Both the position numbers and the translations under genes were made by a program. Below are positions 1 through 7,416 of a stretch of 13,194 nucleotides of DNA, one piece after another; positions within the stretch are counted from its first letter, which is position 1, and every line of letters starts with the position of its first letter. The notes under the pieces were generated by a model. That model saw only the letters and a program-made list of their open reading frames with translations. It had not been told where the DNA came from and searched no databases. Origin of the DNA: Candidatus Saccharibacteria bacterium UBA3218. Lineage in GTDB: Bacteria > Patescibacteriota > Saccharimonadia > Saccharimonadales > Saccharimonadaceae. The stretch lies in the NCBI GenBank assembly GCA_002363125.1, contig DEWE01000002.1, positions 1 through 13,194 of the forward strand, written 5' to 3'.

Positions 1-96
1 AAGAGGAGTATGCTCGCGCGAACACTTCTCACTACGGCTCTAACTTGTATAATTACCGCGCTCATCAGTTATGTGGTTGCGGATTTATTAAATTGA
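1..96 (+). CDS. Possible 3' end of an upstream gene or a small membrane peptide
   Basis: Frame 1 is open from the window edge to a TGA at 94-96, just before the SD of the endolysin gene. Translated from the ATG at 10 it gives 28 residues that are mostly one hydrophobic helix. If it is the tail of a longer gene, its start lies outside the window. The stop placed at the next gene's SD is typical of phage operons. The frame of the endolysin is also open to the left edge, so a read-in from that frame cannot be excluded. A TATAAT at 48-53 could be a -10 box for the lysin but has no clear -35. This is a weak call. Confidence 0.25.
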   Translation, partial: KRSMLARTLLTTALTCIITALISYVVADLLN

Positions 97-107
97 AAGG
101 AGTAAAT

Positions 108-1058
108 ATGCTCAAAGGAATTGATATCTCGGTATGGCAACGAGGGCTCAATATCGCCTCTACCGGCGCACAGTTCGTAATCTGCAAGGCCACTCAAGGC
201 ACGACCATTGTCGATCCTTGTTGTGATTCGCATTACCAGCAAGCAAAACGTCTTGGGCTAAAACTTGGCGTATATCACTATGCTTCCGGCGGTGATCCAG
301 TTGCCGAGGCCGATTTCTTCGTTCGAAATATTCAAGGCTATATTGGCGAGGCTATTCTAATTCTTGATTGGGAAAGGAACCAAAACCCACGCTATTATGA
401 GTACGCCTCGTGGTGCCTAAAATGGCTTAATCGTGTCAAAGAAAAGACTGGTGTTAAGCCTTTGATTTATATGAGTGCAAGTGTCATTCGTGAGGCAGAT
501 TGGTCTTCTGTTGTTGCTGGAGATTATGGCCTTTGGGTAGCCGGATACCCAGACAATCGCGATAGTTGGGATATTCCAACATTCCTTTGGAAAGTGGATC
601 CTTGGCCGTTTTATGCTATCTGGCAATACACTAGCTCCGGTGGTCGTCTTGATCGAGATGTATTTATGGGTGACGCTATGGCTTGGGATAAATATGCGGC
701 TAGGAATGGTTCGGCTCCAGCTCCAAGTCCAGCACCGGCACCTGCGCCAGCCACTAAATCCAATGAGGAACTTGCTACAGAAGTTATTCGTGGTAACTGG
801 GGAAATGGACAAGATCGTAAGAATCGCTTAACGGCGGCAGGATATGATTATGGTGCAATTCAAAGTATAGTTAACCAACGACTTGCCGGATCGCCCAGCT
901 CTGCAAGCTCTGGTGAGATTTGGTACACCGTTAAGTCCGGCGATACTCTTTGGGCGATTGCTCAGCGCTACGGCACTACTTATCAGAAAATTGCCCAGCT
1001 TTCGGGAATCCCTGATCCAAACAAAATCTATCCTGGCCAGAGAGTGAGGGTGAAATAA
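108..1058 (+). CDS. Phage endolysin: GH25 lysozyme with Cpl-7 and LysM wall-binding domains
   Basis: This 316-residue muramidase should cut the MurNAc-GlcNAc bonds of peptidoglycan during phage lysis. Residues 1-195 form a GH25 domain starting KGIDIS, with the family's acidic residues visible as D6 and the D87-W-E89 pair. A Pro-Ala-rich linker (about 202-217) follows. Residues 218-259 match a Cpl-7 (CW_7) repeat, with the typical IRGNWGNGQDR motif. Residues 272-315 are a LysM domain (YTVKSGDTLW and a C-terminal PGQRV). The ATG at 108 is chosen over the upstream in-frame ATG at 45 because AAAGGAG sits about 5 bases before it and the protein then begins at the GH25 fold. There is no signal peptide, which fits holin-dependent release. 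The gene overlaps the next by one base. Carrying two different wall-binding modules is somewhat unusual. Confidence 0.95.
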   Translation: MLKGIDISVWQRGLNIASTGAQFVICKATQGTTIVDPCCDSHYQQAKRLGLKLGVYHYASGGDPVAEADFFVRNIQGYIGEAILILDWERNQNPRYYEYASWCLKWLNRVKEKTGVKPLIYMSASVIREADWSSVVAGDYGLWVAGYPDNRDSWDIPTFLWKVDPWPFYAIWQYTSSGGRLDRDVFMGDAMAWDKYAARNGSAPAPSPAPAPAPATKSNEELATEVIRGNWGNGQDRKNRLTAAGYDYGAIQSIVNQRLAGSPSSASSGEIWYTVKSGDTLWAIAQRYGTTYQKIAQLSGIPDPNKIYPGQRVRVK

Positions 1059-1279
1059 TGTTGCCAGATAAAGTATATGAAGCTCTACGTTGGCTCGTTG
1101 CGGTATTCATGCCGGCGCTTGGGGTGTTCTTTTCGACACTCGCAGAGGCCTGGCATTGGAATTTGCCTACAGAAGCTATACTTACGACCTTGTCGGCCCT
1201 AGAGCTCTTTCTGGGCGCTATTTTTGGCATTTCTAAGGTTATTTATGACCGAAAAGAAAACTCCGAAAAAGACTTGTAA
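1058..1279 (+). CDS. Phage holin, r1t-like two-helix type
   Basis: This 73-residue membrane protein has two hydrophobic helices, about 8-30 and 38-62, and a charged tail ending ENSEKDL. The opening LPDKVYEALRWL, the PALG motif and the LFLGAIFGIS segment in the second helix resemble the r1t/phage-holin family that makes the pore releasing an endolysin. It starts at an ATG overlapping the lysin's TAA by one base, so the two are translationally coupled, and lysin plus holin is a standard lysis cassette. Family assignment is from pattern memory; the functional call rests on size, topology and position. Confidence 0.85.
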   Translation: MLPDKVYEALRWLVAVFMPALGVFFSTLAEAWHWNLPTEAILTTLSALELFLGAIFGISKVIYDRKENSEKDL

Positions 1280-1311
1280 AAATCTCAAAGTAAGGTTAAA
1301 TACAAACACCT

Positions 1312-1385
1312 TGCGAGGATCCGGCCGCGGTTTGTGGAACCGGTCGAGTAGGCCGCTCCTCTCGATGCGGTATCGCGGCCTCGCA
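1312..1385 (+). other. GC-rich folded element, possible structured RNA or leader
   Basis: In an AT-rich background this segment is GC-rich and highly self-complementary. TGCGAG (1312-1317) pairs with CTCGCA (1380-1385), and GCCGCG (1324-1329) with CGCGGC (1374-1379). Inside them ACCG (1339-1342) pairs with CGGT (1368-1371), TCGAG (1344-1348) with CTCGA (1361-1365), and AGG (1350-1352) with CCT (1358-1360). A competing pairing also exists: AGGCCGC (1350-1356) with GCGGCCT (1375-1381). No T-run follows, so it is not an ordinary terminator. It sits between the holin gene and three small genes, 25 bases before the first start codon. It could be a cis-regulatory leader, a small RNA or a DNA-level recognition site. 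Confidence 0.55.
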
Positions 1386-1409
1386 GGGGAATCATAACCA
1401 AGGAGTTAT

Positions 1410-1517
1410 ATGGAGATATTAGTCAAACAATTAGATAATCCGTTGCCTGAGCCATTGAATATTAAGGCTTGCGACGAATTCTTTGAGGCTCTTGAAGCCG
1501 AAGAGGTGGAGGTGTAG
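1410..1517 (+). CDS. Small acidic hypothetical protein, 35 residues
   Basis: An ATG at 1410 preceded by AAGGAG (about 5 bases upstream) opens a 35-codon frame that ends in TAG at 1515-1517, directly abutting the ATG of the next gene. The peptide is strongly acidic at its C-terminus (about 10 Asp/Glu overall) and has no recognisable motif. Good SD, perfect abutment and the phage context support it as real; it could also serve mainly to couple translation to the next gene, because the SD of that gene lies inside its last codons (GGAGGTG). Confidence 0.5.
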   Translation: MEILVKQLDNPLPEPLNIKACDEFFEALEAEEVEV

Positions 1518-1811
1518 ATGAGTGAAAAAATAGATAGTGCGGTTAAACTTGTAAATGAGGCAATTATGGCAGAATACAAACGCCTCGAGGAAATTGCTAA
1601 AACCGAAGAGGGCGATCCAATTCTGATCGAGGGCGAGACTACGGCCGGTTATTTCTGCCATTTGATGGTTGATCCAAAAGAAGTTGCGAAGATTGCTTTG
1701 GAATATAATTATCCTGTTTGGCATATTCTACAGCAGGATTATCCTGATGGCATGTGGGAGGACTTAGGTCGAAAGTTCGGTCTGGCTACTGTGTGTTCAA
1801 TTGATTTATAG
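1518..1811 (+). CDS. Hypothetical protein, 97 residues
   Basis: The frame starts at an ATG immediately after the preceding TAG, with GGAGGTG as the SD, and ends in TAG at 1811. The protein is soluble, acidic, probably helical in its first 30 residues, and carries several aromatic residues in the second half (YNYPVW, YPDGMWEDLG). I do not recognise a family. The next gene starts 8 bases downstream, so the three small genes form one translational unit, probably late or accessory genes of the element. Confidence 0.75.
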   Translation: MSEKIDSAVKLVNEAIMAEYKRLEEIAKTEEGDPILIEGETTAGYFCHLMVDPKEVAKIALEYNYPVWHILQQDYPDGMWEDLGRKFGLATVCSIDL

Positions 1812-1819
1812 GAGATTTT

Positions 1820-2179
1820 ATGAAAAAACAGCCAAAGTATGTAATTGGAATCAATAAAGAAAGTGGCGTTTGGTTTTATGTTGGGACCAAAGATCATAAA
1901 GGCGAAGACCTAATACCGGTCCACCAGTACTCATCTGTTGTAGATGATGCAATGGTTTATGACTCTCACGAAGAGGCGGAACGAGTTGCGAATTCTAAAA
2001 TTCCGAGAGAATACATCAGATGGGTTCTTGCGGTTTATGATTGCCCGTATTGTAAGCGAAAATTCGTTGGTTATCCTGCTTTATCGCGAAAGGACAATAA
2101 GACAGAAATTTGTCCGGATTGCGGAGTGAAGGAAGCCATGGAGGCTCTCTATCGCTCTAGAAAAAACCTTTCTGACTGA
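1820..2179 (+). CDS. Zinc-ribbon hypothetical protein, 119 residues
   Basis: Preceded by TAGGAG with about 6 bases of spacing. Residues 1-70 form an uncharacterised N-terminal part. Residues 75-101 form a zinc ribbon with CPYC (C75, C78) and CPDC (C98, C101), followed by a helix of the type GVKEAMEAL. The ribbon with PALSRKDNKTEICPDCG followed by a short helix resembles small phage and mobile-element zinc-ribbon proteins of unknown role; metal binding is likely, nucleic-acid binding is only inferred. The last 23 bases overlap the 3' end of the opposite-strand gene, so the two genes converge tail to tail with no obvious terminator between them. Confidence 0.8.
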   Translation: MKKQPKYVIGINKESGVWFYVGTKDHKGEDLIPVHQYSSVVDDAMVYDSHEEAERVANSKIPREYIRWVLAVYDCPYCKRKFVGYPALSRKDNKTEICPDCGVKEAMEALYRSRKNLSD

Positions 2180-2756
2180 TGATTATGTTTTTGCCGAATA
2201 GATCTAGAAGCGCCTTCACATCAAAGGCGACAAAGCTTGAGGATCCGTCATGATTATTGTTGATGGCGGCGTGTAGTTTTCCATTGATTATCATTGGGCG
2301 CGATATGGTTTTGTCCAAAACTATATCGCCATTTTTGATGTGTTCAAATAAAATCCTTAAATCAATTACGGCATATTTTACAAAAGAGATGTCTTTTTCG
2401 TGGTTTACCATCTGAAATTTACTGCCATTAATAATGCCGTATACCATGTAATCAGCTTTGATCTTGTAAAACTCAGATTCGTGTCGATCTTTATCCGGGT
2501 TTTCGTCTCTGCGATATCTCAGGGTAAAATCAGAATAAATGTGGTATTTGTATTCTCTGAATCTTTCCTGTACATTGTATTTTTTACCAAAAGAATCAAC
2601 CATTATATAGTCGATGCCATCATCCATGTCGATTCGTCGAAGATATTCTTTGTCGACATCTGCCTCTTTCATGCCGAGAGGCTGATATATCTCAGGCAAC
2701 GCCACTTCGCGGTGAACGATGTCCGTAAAATTTCTATCATCACTATAATAAGCCAT
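2157..2756 (-). CDS. Uncharacterised 199-residue protein, possibly nuclease-like
   Basis: This minus-strand gene reads away from the restriction-modification operon and is the only minus-strand gene inside the element as seen here. I do not recognise the family with certainty. Residues 40-105 contain GIDYIMVD (47-54), then VQERFRE (62-68) and KADYMVYGI (100-108). That spacing of an Asp, a Q-E-R strand and a later K-x-D-Y resembles a PD-(D/E)xK nuclease core, but the match is loose and unproven. The protein is highly charged, with no membrane segment. The SD is weak, and a predicted leader of only about 20 bases follows the -10 box at 2782-2787. Position beside the mod-res operon suggests a defence or counter-defence accessory role, by inference only. 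Confidence 0.7.
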   Translation of the reverse strand: MAYYSDDRNFTDIVHREVALPEIYQPLGMKEADVDKEYLRRIDMDDGIDYIMVDSFGKKYNVQERFREYKYHIYSDFTLRYRRDENPDKDRHESEFYKIKADYMVYGIINGSKFQMVNHEKDISFVKYAVIDLRILFEHIKNGDIVLDKTISRPMIINGKLHAAINNNHDGSSSFVAFDVKALLDLFGKNIIISQKGFF

Positions 2757-2775
2757 ACAAAAATGCTCGTTAGTT

Positions 2776-2790
2776 TGTTATATTATAACA
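2776..2790 (-). promoter_or_regulatory. -10 box of the minus-strand gene inside a palindrome
   Basis: On the minus strand a perfect TATAAT lies at 2782-2787, giving a start near 2775, some 20 bases before the ATG at 2756. The box sits inside a 7-bp-arm inverted repeat, TGTTATA-T-TATAACA. This could be an operator, or simply AT-rich coincidence. The -35 region is weak. Confidence 0.5.
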
Positions 2791-2860
2791 TATTTTTGCT
2801 TTCCACTAAAGGGTGTTACGTAAGGTGCAAAATATTTAAAAAGTGAGCCATTGAGCACTA

Positions 2861-2887
2861 AAATTATGCATTAAATTATGCTATAAT
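2861..2887 (+). promoter_or_regulatory. Extended -10 promoter of the mod-res operon with a direct repeat
   Basis: TGCTATAAT (2879-2887) is an extended -10 box placed about 30 bases before the mod1 ATG at 2920, with GAGG at 2906-2909 as a weakly spaced SD. AAATTATGC occurs twice, at 2861-2869 and 2873-2881, 12 bases apart, with the second copy running into the -10. No good -35 is visible. A repressor or activator could bind the repeated motif. The divergent promoter at 2782-2787 lies about 95 bases away. Confidence 0.55.
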
Positions 2888-2919
2888 AGTAGTTAGTAAT
2901 TTAATGAGGTAATTGCGGC

Positions 2920-4803
2920 ATGAGTAGCTATATAGATAGTCTTGCTGCGCTCCTAAGTCAGGATCCTAAATATACAGTAGATAATGTCTTAAATAAGAAT
3001 ATTATCGCCGAGCATGCTCGCAAGTATGATAGTGGATTATTGAACTTACTGCGCAAGGACGATAAAATCAAACAACTTTTCTTTACCGAAGTCGATGGAT
3101 CTTTGGTATTTAAGAAGGACGTTTTTCTTCAATTTATTGCACAGAAAGAATTCCTTCCTGATTCTTACACGCGTTTTGGTCAGAAGATAGGTCTGTCCTT
3201 TAACAACGACTTATTGAGTAGTTGTGGAAACGTAGTATTAGACTGGCCATACAAGGACTGCATTCTTGAGGGCGGCCAAGATCGTGATGATCAAAAACGT
3301 AAAGAAGTCTTCTTTAACGAAGTCCTTGCACCAGACCAGATTAATACAATTCTTGATGATAAAGTATTTGTTAACTGGAAGCGCTACGACAAGGATGGTG
3401 AGCATGATCTCGATGAATTAAAGCCTGACGATAACCTCATTATTAAAGGCAACAATCTTGTAGTTCTTCATTCTCTTAAGAAGCGTTTTGCCGGTAAAGT
3501 AAAACTTATCTATATTGATCCGCCATATAATACTGGAAATGACGGTTTCAATTATAATGATACTTTCAATCATTCAACTTGGCTAACGTTCATGCGGAAT
3601 AGGCTAATGGCGGCTAAAGATTTGTTGTCTAACGACGGTATGATTTTTGTACAATGCGACGACAATGAACAAGCTTATCTCAAAGTATTAATGGATGAAT
3701 TGTTTGATTTTCGTGAATGTATTATCGTCAATACAAGTACCCCATCAGGCGTTAATGCGGTAAATGTTAAACGTGGCGAACGCCTCTTCAAGCTCAAAGA
3801 ATACATTCTTTTCTATTCGAAGACCGGATCGGCTCGATTTAATCCATTACTAGTCAAATCAGACTACAACTTAAATTATAAGTATGAATTACAAGATAAT
3901 GGCACCTTGGCGGATATCAGCAAGAATTTTGATTCAACTGAAGAGTTTGTTAATTATTGCTTGAAAAATCCAGAAAACATCTATTCTATTGAGAAAAATA
4001 ATAAGAAGGCCGGTGAAAAGGCTAAGGCAATCATCGAGTCTTCTAAAGGCAAGAAAGAAGTTATTAGGGCCAAAAACTCAAAAGGCGAGGATTATCTTGT
4101 TTACGATGGCGGTGTTTTGACGCCGCTCGCTTCTAGAGTAGTTGAGGATAATGGGAAACTATATTTCGGTACATTAATTTCCGATTTGTGGACAGATGAA
4201 GTATTCCAGTCTAATAAGACAGAGGGTGGCGTGGAACTTCCGGGCGGCAAGAAACCAGAAAAGCTCATTCGAAGAATAATAGACTTAGCAACTAATCCGG
4301 GCGATATTGTCTTAGATTATCATCTTGGTTCTGGCACGACTGCCGCAGTCGCCCATAAGATGGGCCGTCAATATATCGGTATAGAGCAGCTTTACTATGG
4401 CGAGAATGATAGCGTAGTAAGGCTTCAAAATGTTATCAAAGGCGATCCTACAGGTATTTCAAAGACAGTCAACTGGACAGGTGGTGGCTCGTTCGTTTAC
4501 TGCAATATCAAGAATGATGCCAATATCTTCCGGGAAAAGGTTCGCCATGCTGACGAGAAAGAACTAGAAGGCCTATTAGACCAAGTTCTAAAATCCTCAT
4601 TCCTATCCTATCGTGTTGATCCTAAGAAGGTCTCTAAGAAAGAGTTTGAAAACCTCTCTCTTATGGATAAGAAGAGTATCCTTGTTAATCTAGTCGATAA
4701 TAACACCCTCTATTTGAATTATTCCGAAATTAACGATAAGACATATGGCATTTCTGAGGCTGATAAGAAGCATAATAAAGAATTTTACGGGAAGGAGGCA
4801 TAA
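2920..4803 (+). CDS. mod: Type III restriction-modification methyltransferase subunit (Mod1)
   Basis: This 627-residue beta-class adenine-N6 methyltransferase of the Type III Mod family would recognise an asymmetric DNA site and methylate adenine using S-adenosylmethionine. It also supplies site recognition to Res. Residues 1-110 are an N-terminal region, and motif IV is D200-P-P-Y203. A variable region (about 265-450) should hold the target-recognition domain. Motif I comes later, D466-Y-H-L-G-S-G-T-T474, followed by a C-terminal segment conserved with Mod2. The motif order IV, recognition domain, I is that of Type III Mods. It leads a four-gene operon and ends 2 bases before res, whose SD GGAGG lies within its last codons. 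Residues 129-202 are encoded by DNA identical to mod2. Confidence 0.93.
   Translation: MSSYIDSLAALLSQDPKYTVDNVLNKNIIAEHARKYDSGLLNLLRKDDKIKQLFFTEVDGSLVFKKDVFLQFIAQKEFLPDSYTRFGQKIGLSFNNDLLSSCGNVVLDWPYKDCILEGGQDRDDQKRKEVFFNEVLAPDQINTILDDKVFVNWKRYDKDGEHDLDELKPDDNLIIKGNNLVVLHSLKKRFAGKVKLIYIDPPYNTGNDGFNYNDTFNHSTWLTFMRNRLMAAKDLLSNDGMIFVQCDDNEQAYLKVLMDELFDFRECIIVNTSTPSGVNAVNVKRGERLFKLKEYILFYSKTGSARFNPLLVKSDYNLNYKYELQDNGTLADISKNFDSTEEFVNYCLKNPENIYSIEKNNKKAGEKAKAIIESSKGKKEVIRAKNSKGEDYLVYDGGVLTPLASRVVEDNGKLYFGTLISDLWTDEVFQSNKTEGGVELPGGKKPEKLIRRIIDLATNPGDIVLDYHLGSGTTAAVAHKMGRQYIGIEQLYYGENDSVVRLQNVIKGDPTGISKTVNWTGGGSFVYCNIKNDANIFREKVRHADEKELEGLLDQVLKSSFLSYRVDPKKVSKKEFENLSLMDKKSILVNLVDNNTLYLNYSEINDKTYGISEADKKHNKEFYGKEA
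3304..3526 (+). repeat. Identical block A, mod1 copy (223 bp)
   Basis: This block matches 7804-8026 without a single mismatch by direct line-by-line comparison, at an offset of exactly 4500. It begins abruptly where the upstream sequence is only roughly 70% similar. It ends at the first base of the fourth codon of the DPPY/F motif. Both copies are in the same reading frame and orientation, so recombination between them would make an in-frame mod1-mod2 chimera and remove 4500 bp that include res. Confidence 0.95.
4318..4403 (+). repeat. Near-identical block B, mod1 copy (86 bp, one mismatch)
   Basis: Matches 8872-8957 (offset 4554) with one mismatch at 4380/8934. It encodes motif I and the following strand and helix, so it marks the downstream edge of the variable recognition region. 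Confidence 0.93.
4483..4556 (+). repeat. Identical block C, mod1 copy (74 bp)
   Basis: Identical to 9037-9110 (offset 4554). It encodes a conserved C-terminal stretch (GGSFVYCNIKNDANIF and following). The sequence beyond it differs at many synonymous positions although the proteins stay close, which marks this block as recently homogenised. Confidence 0.93.
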
Positions 4804-4805
4804 CC

Positions 4806-7412
4806 ATGGACAGCAAGACATTATTTGGCCTTTATGATGCTATGTCTGAGATGAACATGGGCCTACCAGAGGTGCCTAGTTTTATCTCTTCAAACTTGCG
4901 TTATCCATTGCGCCCATATCAAAATGAAGCAATTAGCCGTTGGTCGCACTATATGGATGTGGGCACAAAGACCAAAACATTGCCAGTAGAGCTTTTATTT
5001 AATATGGCTACTGGTTCCGGTAAAACTCTTATTATGGCGGCGCTCATTATTGATTTATATAGGCGCGGATATCGCAATTTTATCTATTTTGTTAATAGTA
5101 CCAACATTATTGAAAAGACTCGCGATAACTTTAAGAATTCTGGTAGTAAGAAATATCTCTTTGCTGACAACATCATGATAGATGGTCAAAAGGTAGAAGT
5201 ACGCGACGTTGAAAGTTTTTCAGATAGCGACAAAGATGCAATCAATATCGTGTTTACGACAATTCAGCAGCTGCATATGGATCTCAATAACCCGGGCGAA
5301 AATAAACTATCATATTCCGAATTTGAGGATATGGAAGTCGTTCTCATAGGTGATGAGGCGCACCATAACAATACTGAGACTCTGATGACGACCGAGGACA
5401 AAAAAGACAATGCTAGCTGGGAATCTACGGTCAATGCTATCATGCGTACAGCCAAGAATCCTATTTTGCTTGAATTTACGGCTACTATTGATCTAGAGGA
5501 TGCCAGTATCTATAACAAGTATAAAGATCGCATTATTTACAAATATGATCTTAAGAGATTCCGAGAAGATGGCTATAGTAAAGATGTCATGATTTATCAT
5601 GTCGATTCAGACTTAAAGAGCCGCATGCTTCAAGCTATCATTATTTCTCAGTATCGCAAAAAAGTAGCCTTACGAAACGGTATTTATCTTAAGCCGGTCG
5701 TAATGTTTAAGTCTAGCAAGATTGCTGATAATAAAGAAAATTTTGAATTATTCAAAGAGCTCATTAAGAATCTTGACGTTCAGACGTTGAAAGATGAACG
5801 TGAGAAAGCGACGAGTATTCTTAAGGATGCTTTTGACGGCATTAATCTCGAGCTAACAGACTTGGTCGAAGAGCTCAAAAATGACTTTATGGAAGAGCGC
5901 TTAATGATTATCGACGGCAATACCATTACAGCCGATAAGCAGTTAAAGCTTAACTCGCTTGAAGATACCGACAACGAGGTTCGTGCTATTTTTGCGGTCG
6001 ATATGCTAAATGAAGGTTGGGACGTTCTCAACTTGTTCGACATAGTTCGTCTTTATGATACTCGCGATGCAAAAAATAACAAACCAGGTAAAACTACTAT
6101 TCGTGAAGCTCAGCTTATTGGTCGCGGCGCGCGTTATTTCCCATTTGTAATCGATAATGAGGATGAAAAATACGTTCGTAAATTCGATAATAATGAGAGT
6201 GAGGAACTTCGTTTAATTGAACAGCTTCATTATCATTCAGCAGAGAACCCTAAATATATCCAGGAGATTCGCCAAGCGCTTATTACCTCAGGTATTATTC
6301 CTGCCGACTTTGTCGAATGGACTCTTCATCTTAAACCAGAATTCAAGAAGACTAAAACCTATACAGATGGCGTGGTCTTTGTGAACGAAAGGCAATCTGT
6401 AGCTGAGGCTAGACAATTCCACCAAGCAAACATTTTTGGTGATGAATTTGAGATGCCGGGCACTGTAGAAATTGATCTTCCTACAAACATTGGCAAAGTC
6501 GTTTCGGTCTTTGGTGATACGCCAGAAGAAAATGAGACGACGGCCAGTAAAAACAATATTGAGTTCGAGTATGGCAAAATTATAGCCAAAAACATCACTC
6601 GTCATGCCATGGCACTTAATAAAACATTTAAGTTCTGTAATTTAGAGAAAAAAGTAACCGGTATACAGAGCGCTGAAAACTTTATGGATATGATGAATAA
6701 GATTCATGTTATTGCTACTGGCGTGAATATTGACAAAAACTCTTTGACGCCAGCGCAAAAGCTGTTTATCGCGAAAGAAGTCTTGCATCATATCGAGGCG
6801 AAAATCGCCGAAGAAGATGAGACGTTTGTTGGCACGCGCGAGTTCGTACCGAGGAAGATTTCTGAGATTTTCAAAGATGTTAAACGTAAATACGCGATTA
6901 ATAATGATCCAGACAGTGACAAGGAATTTGGTCAACCACAAATGTACGCCAAAAACGAGAAGTATCGCCTCAACTTAAAGACCAAAGAATGGTATGCTTA
7001 TGATGAAAACTATGGCACGAGCGAAGAGAAGTCTCTTGTCGTAACATTTGATAGCTTATTTGGCGACCTCGCTGAGTCATGGGATGATATCTATTTGCTT
7101 CGTAACGAGAAGGCTGTGACTATTTATGCGTTTGATGATGGCCATGCATTTGAACCGGATTATCTCTTACTTGCAAACGATAAAGAAACAGGCAATCATA
7201 GCTGGCAAATCTTTATTGAGCCGAAGGGCGGCCAATTGCTTGAATCGGATAAGTGGAAGCAAGATTTCCTTATGCAGATTACTGAAATGAACATTGCTAA
7301 AGTACTTGCGGATACCCATGATGTAAGAATTATCGGGCTTCCGTTCTACAACGAAGACACTAGCCGTTCAGAATTCATTGATGCACTAAAAGATTTAACA
7401 AAGGAGGCCTAA
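4806..7412 (+). CDS. res: Type III restriction subunit (Res), SF2 helicase-nuclease
   Basis: This 868-residue subunit forms the cleaving complex with Mod. The N-terminal SF2 motor shows motif I ATGSGKT (68-74), motif II D183-E-A-H186, motif III T225-A-T227 and motif VI QLIGRGAR (436-443). The C-terminal nuclease has the PD-(D/E)xK signature P784-D785 followed by E805-P-K807, so the enzyme looks catalytically intact. In this family ATP hydrolysis drives long-range communication along DNA between inversely oriented sites, and cleavage lies beyond the site. The start is supported by GGAGG in the end of mod1. The gene sits between two mod genes, and the next begins 4 bases after its stop, again with GGAGG. 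One Res probably serves both Mods. Length is close to the usual 900-1000 residues. Confidence 0.94.
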   Translation: MDSKTLFGLYDAMSEMNMGLPEVPSFISSNLRYPLRPYQNEAISRWSHYMDVGTKTKTLPVELLFNMATGSGKTLIMAALIIDLYRRGYRNFIYFVNSTNIIEKTRDNFKNSGSKKYLFADNIMIDGQKVEVRDVESFSDSDKDAINIVFTTIQQLHMDLNNPGENKLSYSEFEDMEVVLIGDEAHHNNTETLMTTEDKKDNASWESTVNAIMRTAKNPILLEFTATIDLEDASIYNKYKDRIIYKYDLKRFREDGYSKDVMIYHVDSDLKSRMLQAIIISQYRKKVALRNGIYLKPVVMFKSSKIADNKENFELFKELIKNLDVQTLKDEREKATSILKDAFDGINLELTDLVEELKNDFMEERLMIIDGNTITADKQLKLNSLEDTDNEVRAIFAVDMLNEGWDVLNLFDIVRLYDTRDAKNNKPGKTTIREAQLIGRGARYFPFVIDNEDEKYVRKFDNNESEELRLIEQLHYHSAENPKYIQEIRQALITSGIIPADFVEWTLHLKPEFKKTKTYTDGVVFVNERQSVAEARQFHQANIFGDEFEMPGTVEIDLPTNIGKVVSVFGDTPEENETTASKNNIEFEYGKIIAKNITRHAMALNKTFKFCNLEKKVTGIQSAENFMDMMNKIHVIATGVNIDKNSLTPAQKLFIAKEVLHHIEAKIAEEDETFVGTREFVPRKISEIFKDVKRKYAINNDPDSDKEFGQPQMYAKNEKYRLNLKTKEWYAYDENYGTSEEKSLVVTFDSLFGDLAESWDDIYLLRNEKAVTIYAFDDGHAFEPDYLLLANDKETGNHSWQIFIEPKGGQLLESDKWKQDFLMQITEMNIAKVLADTHDVRIIGLPFYNEDTSRSEFIDALKDLTKEA

Positions 7413-7416
7413 AAGT

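Noticed and set aside
45..107. Longer N-terminus for the endolysin starting at the ATG at 45.
   Set aside because: The extra 21 residues are Cys-rich and unlike any GH25 N-terminus, and the strong SD sits directly before the ATG at 108.
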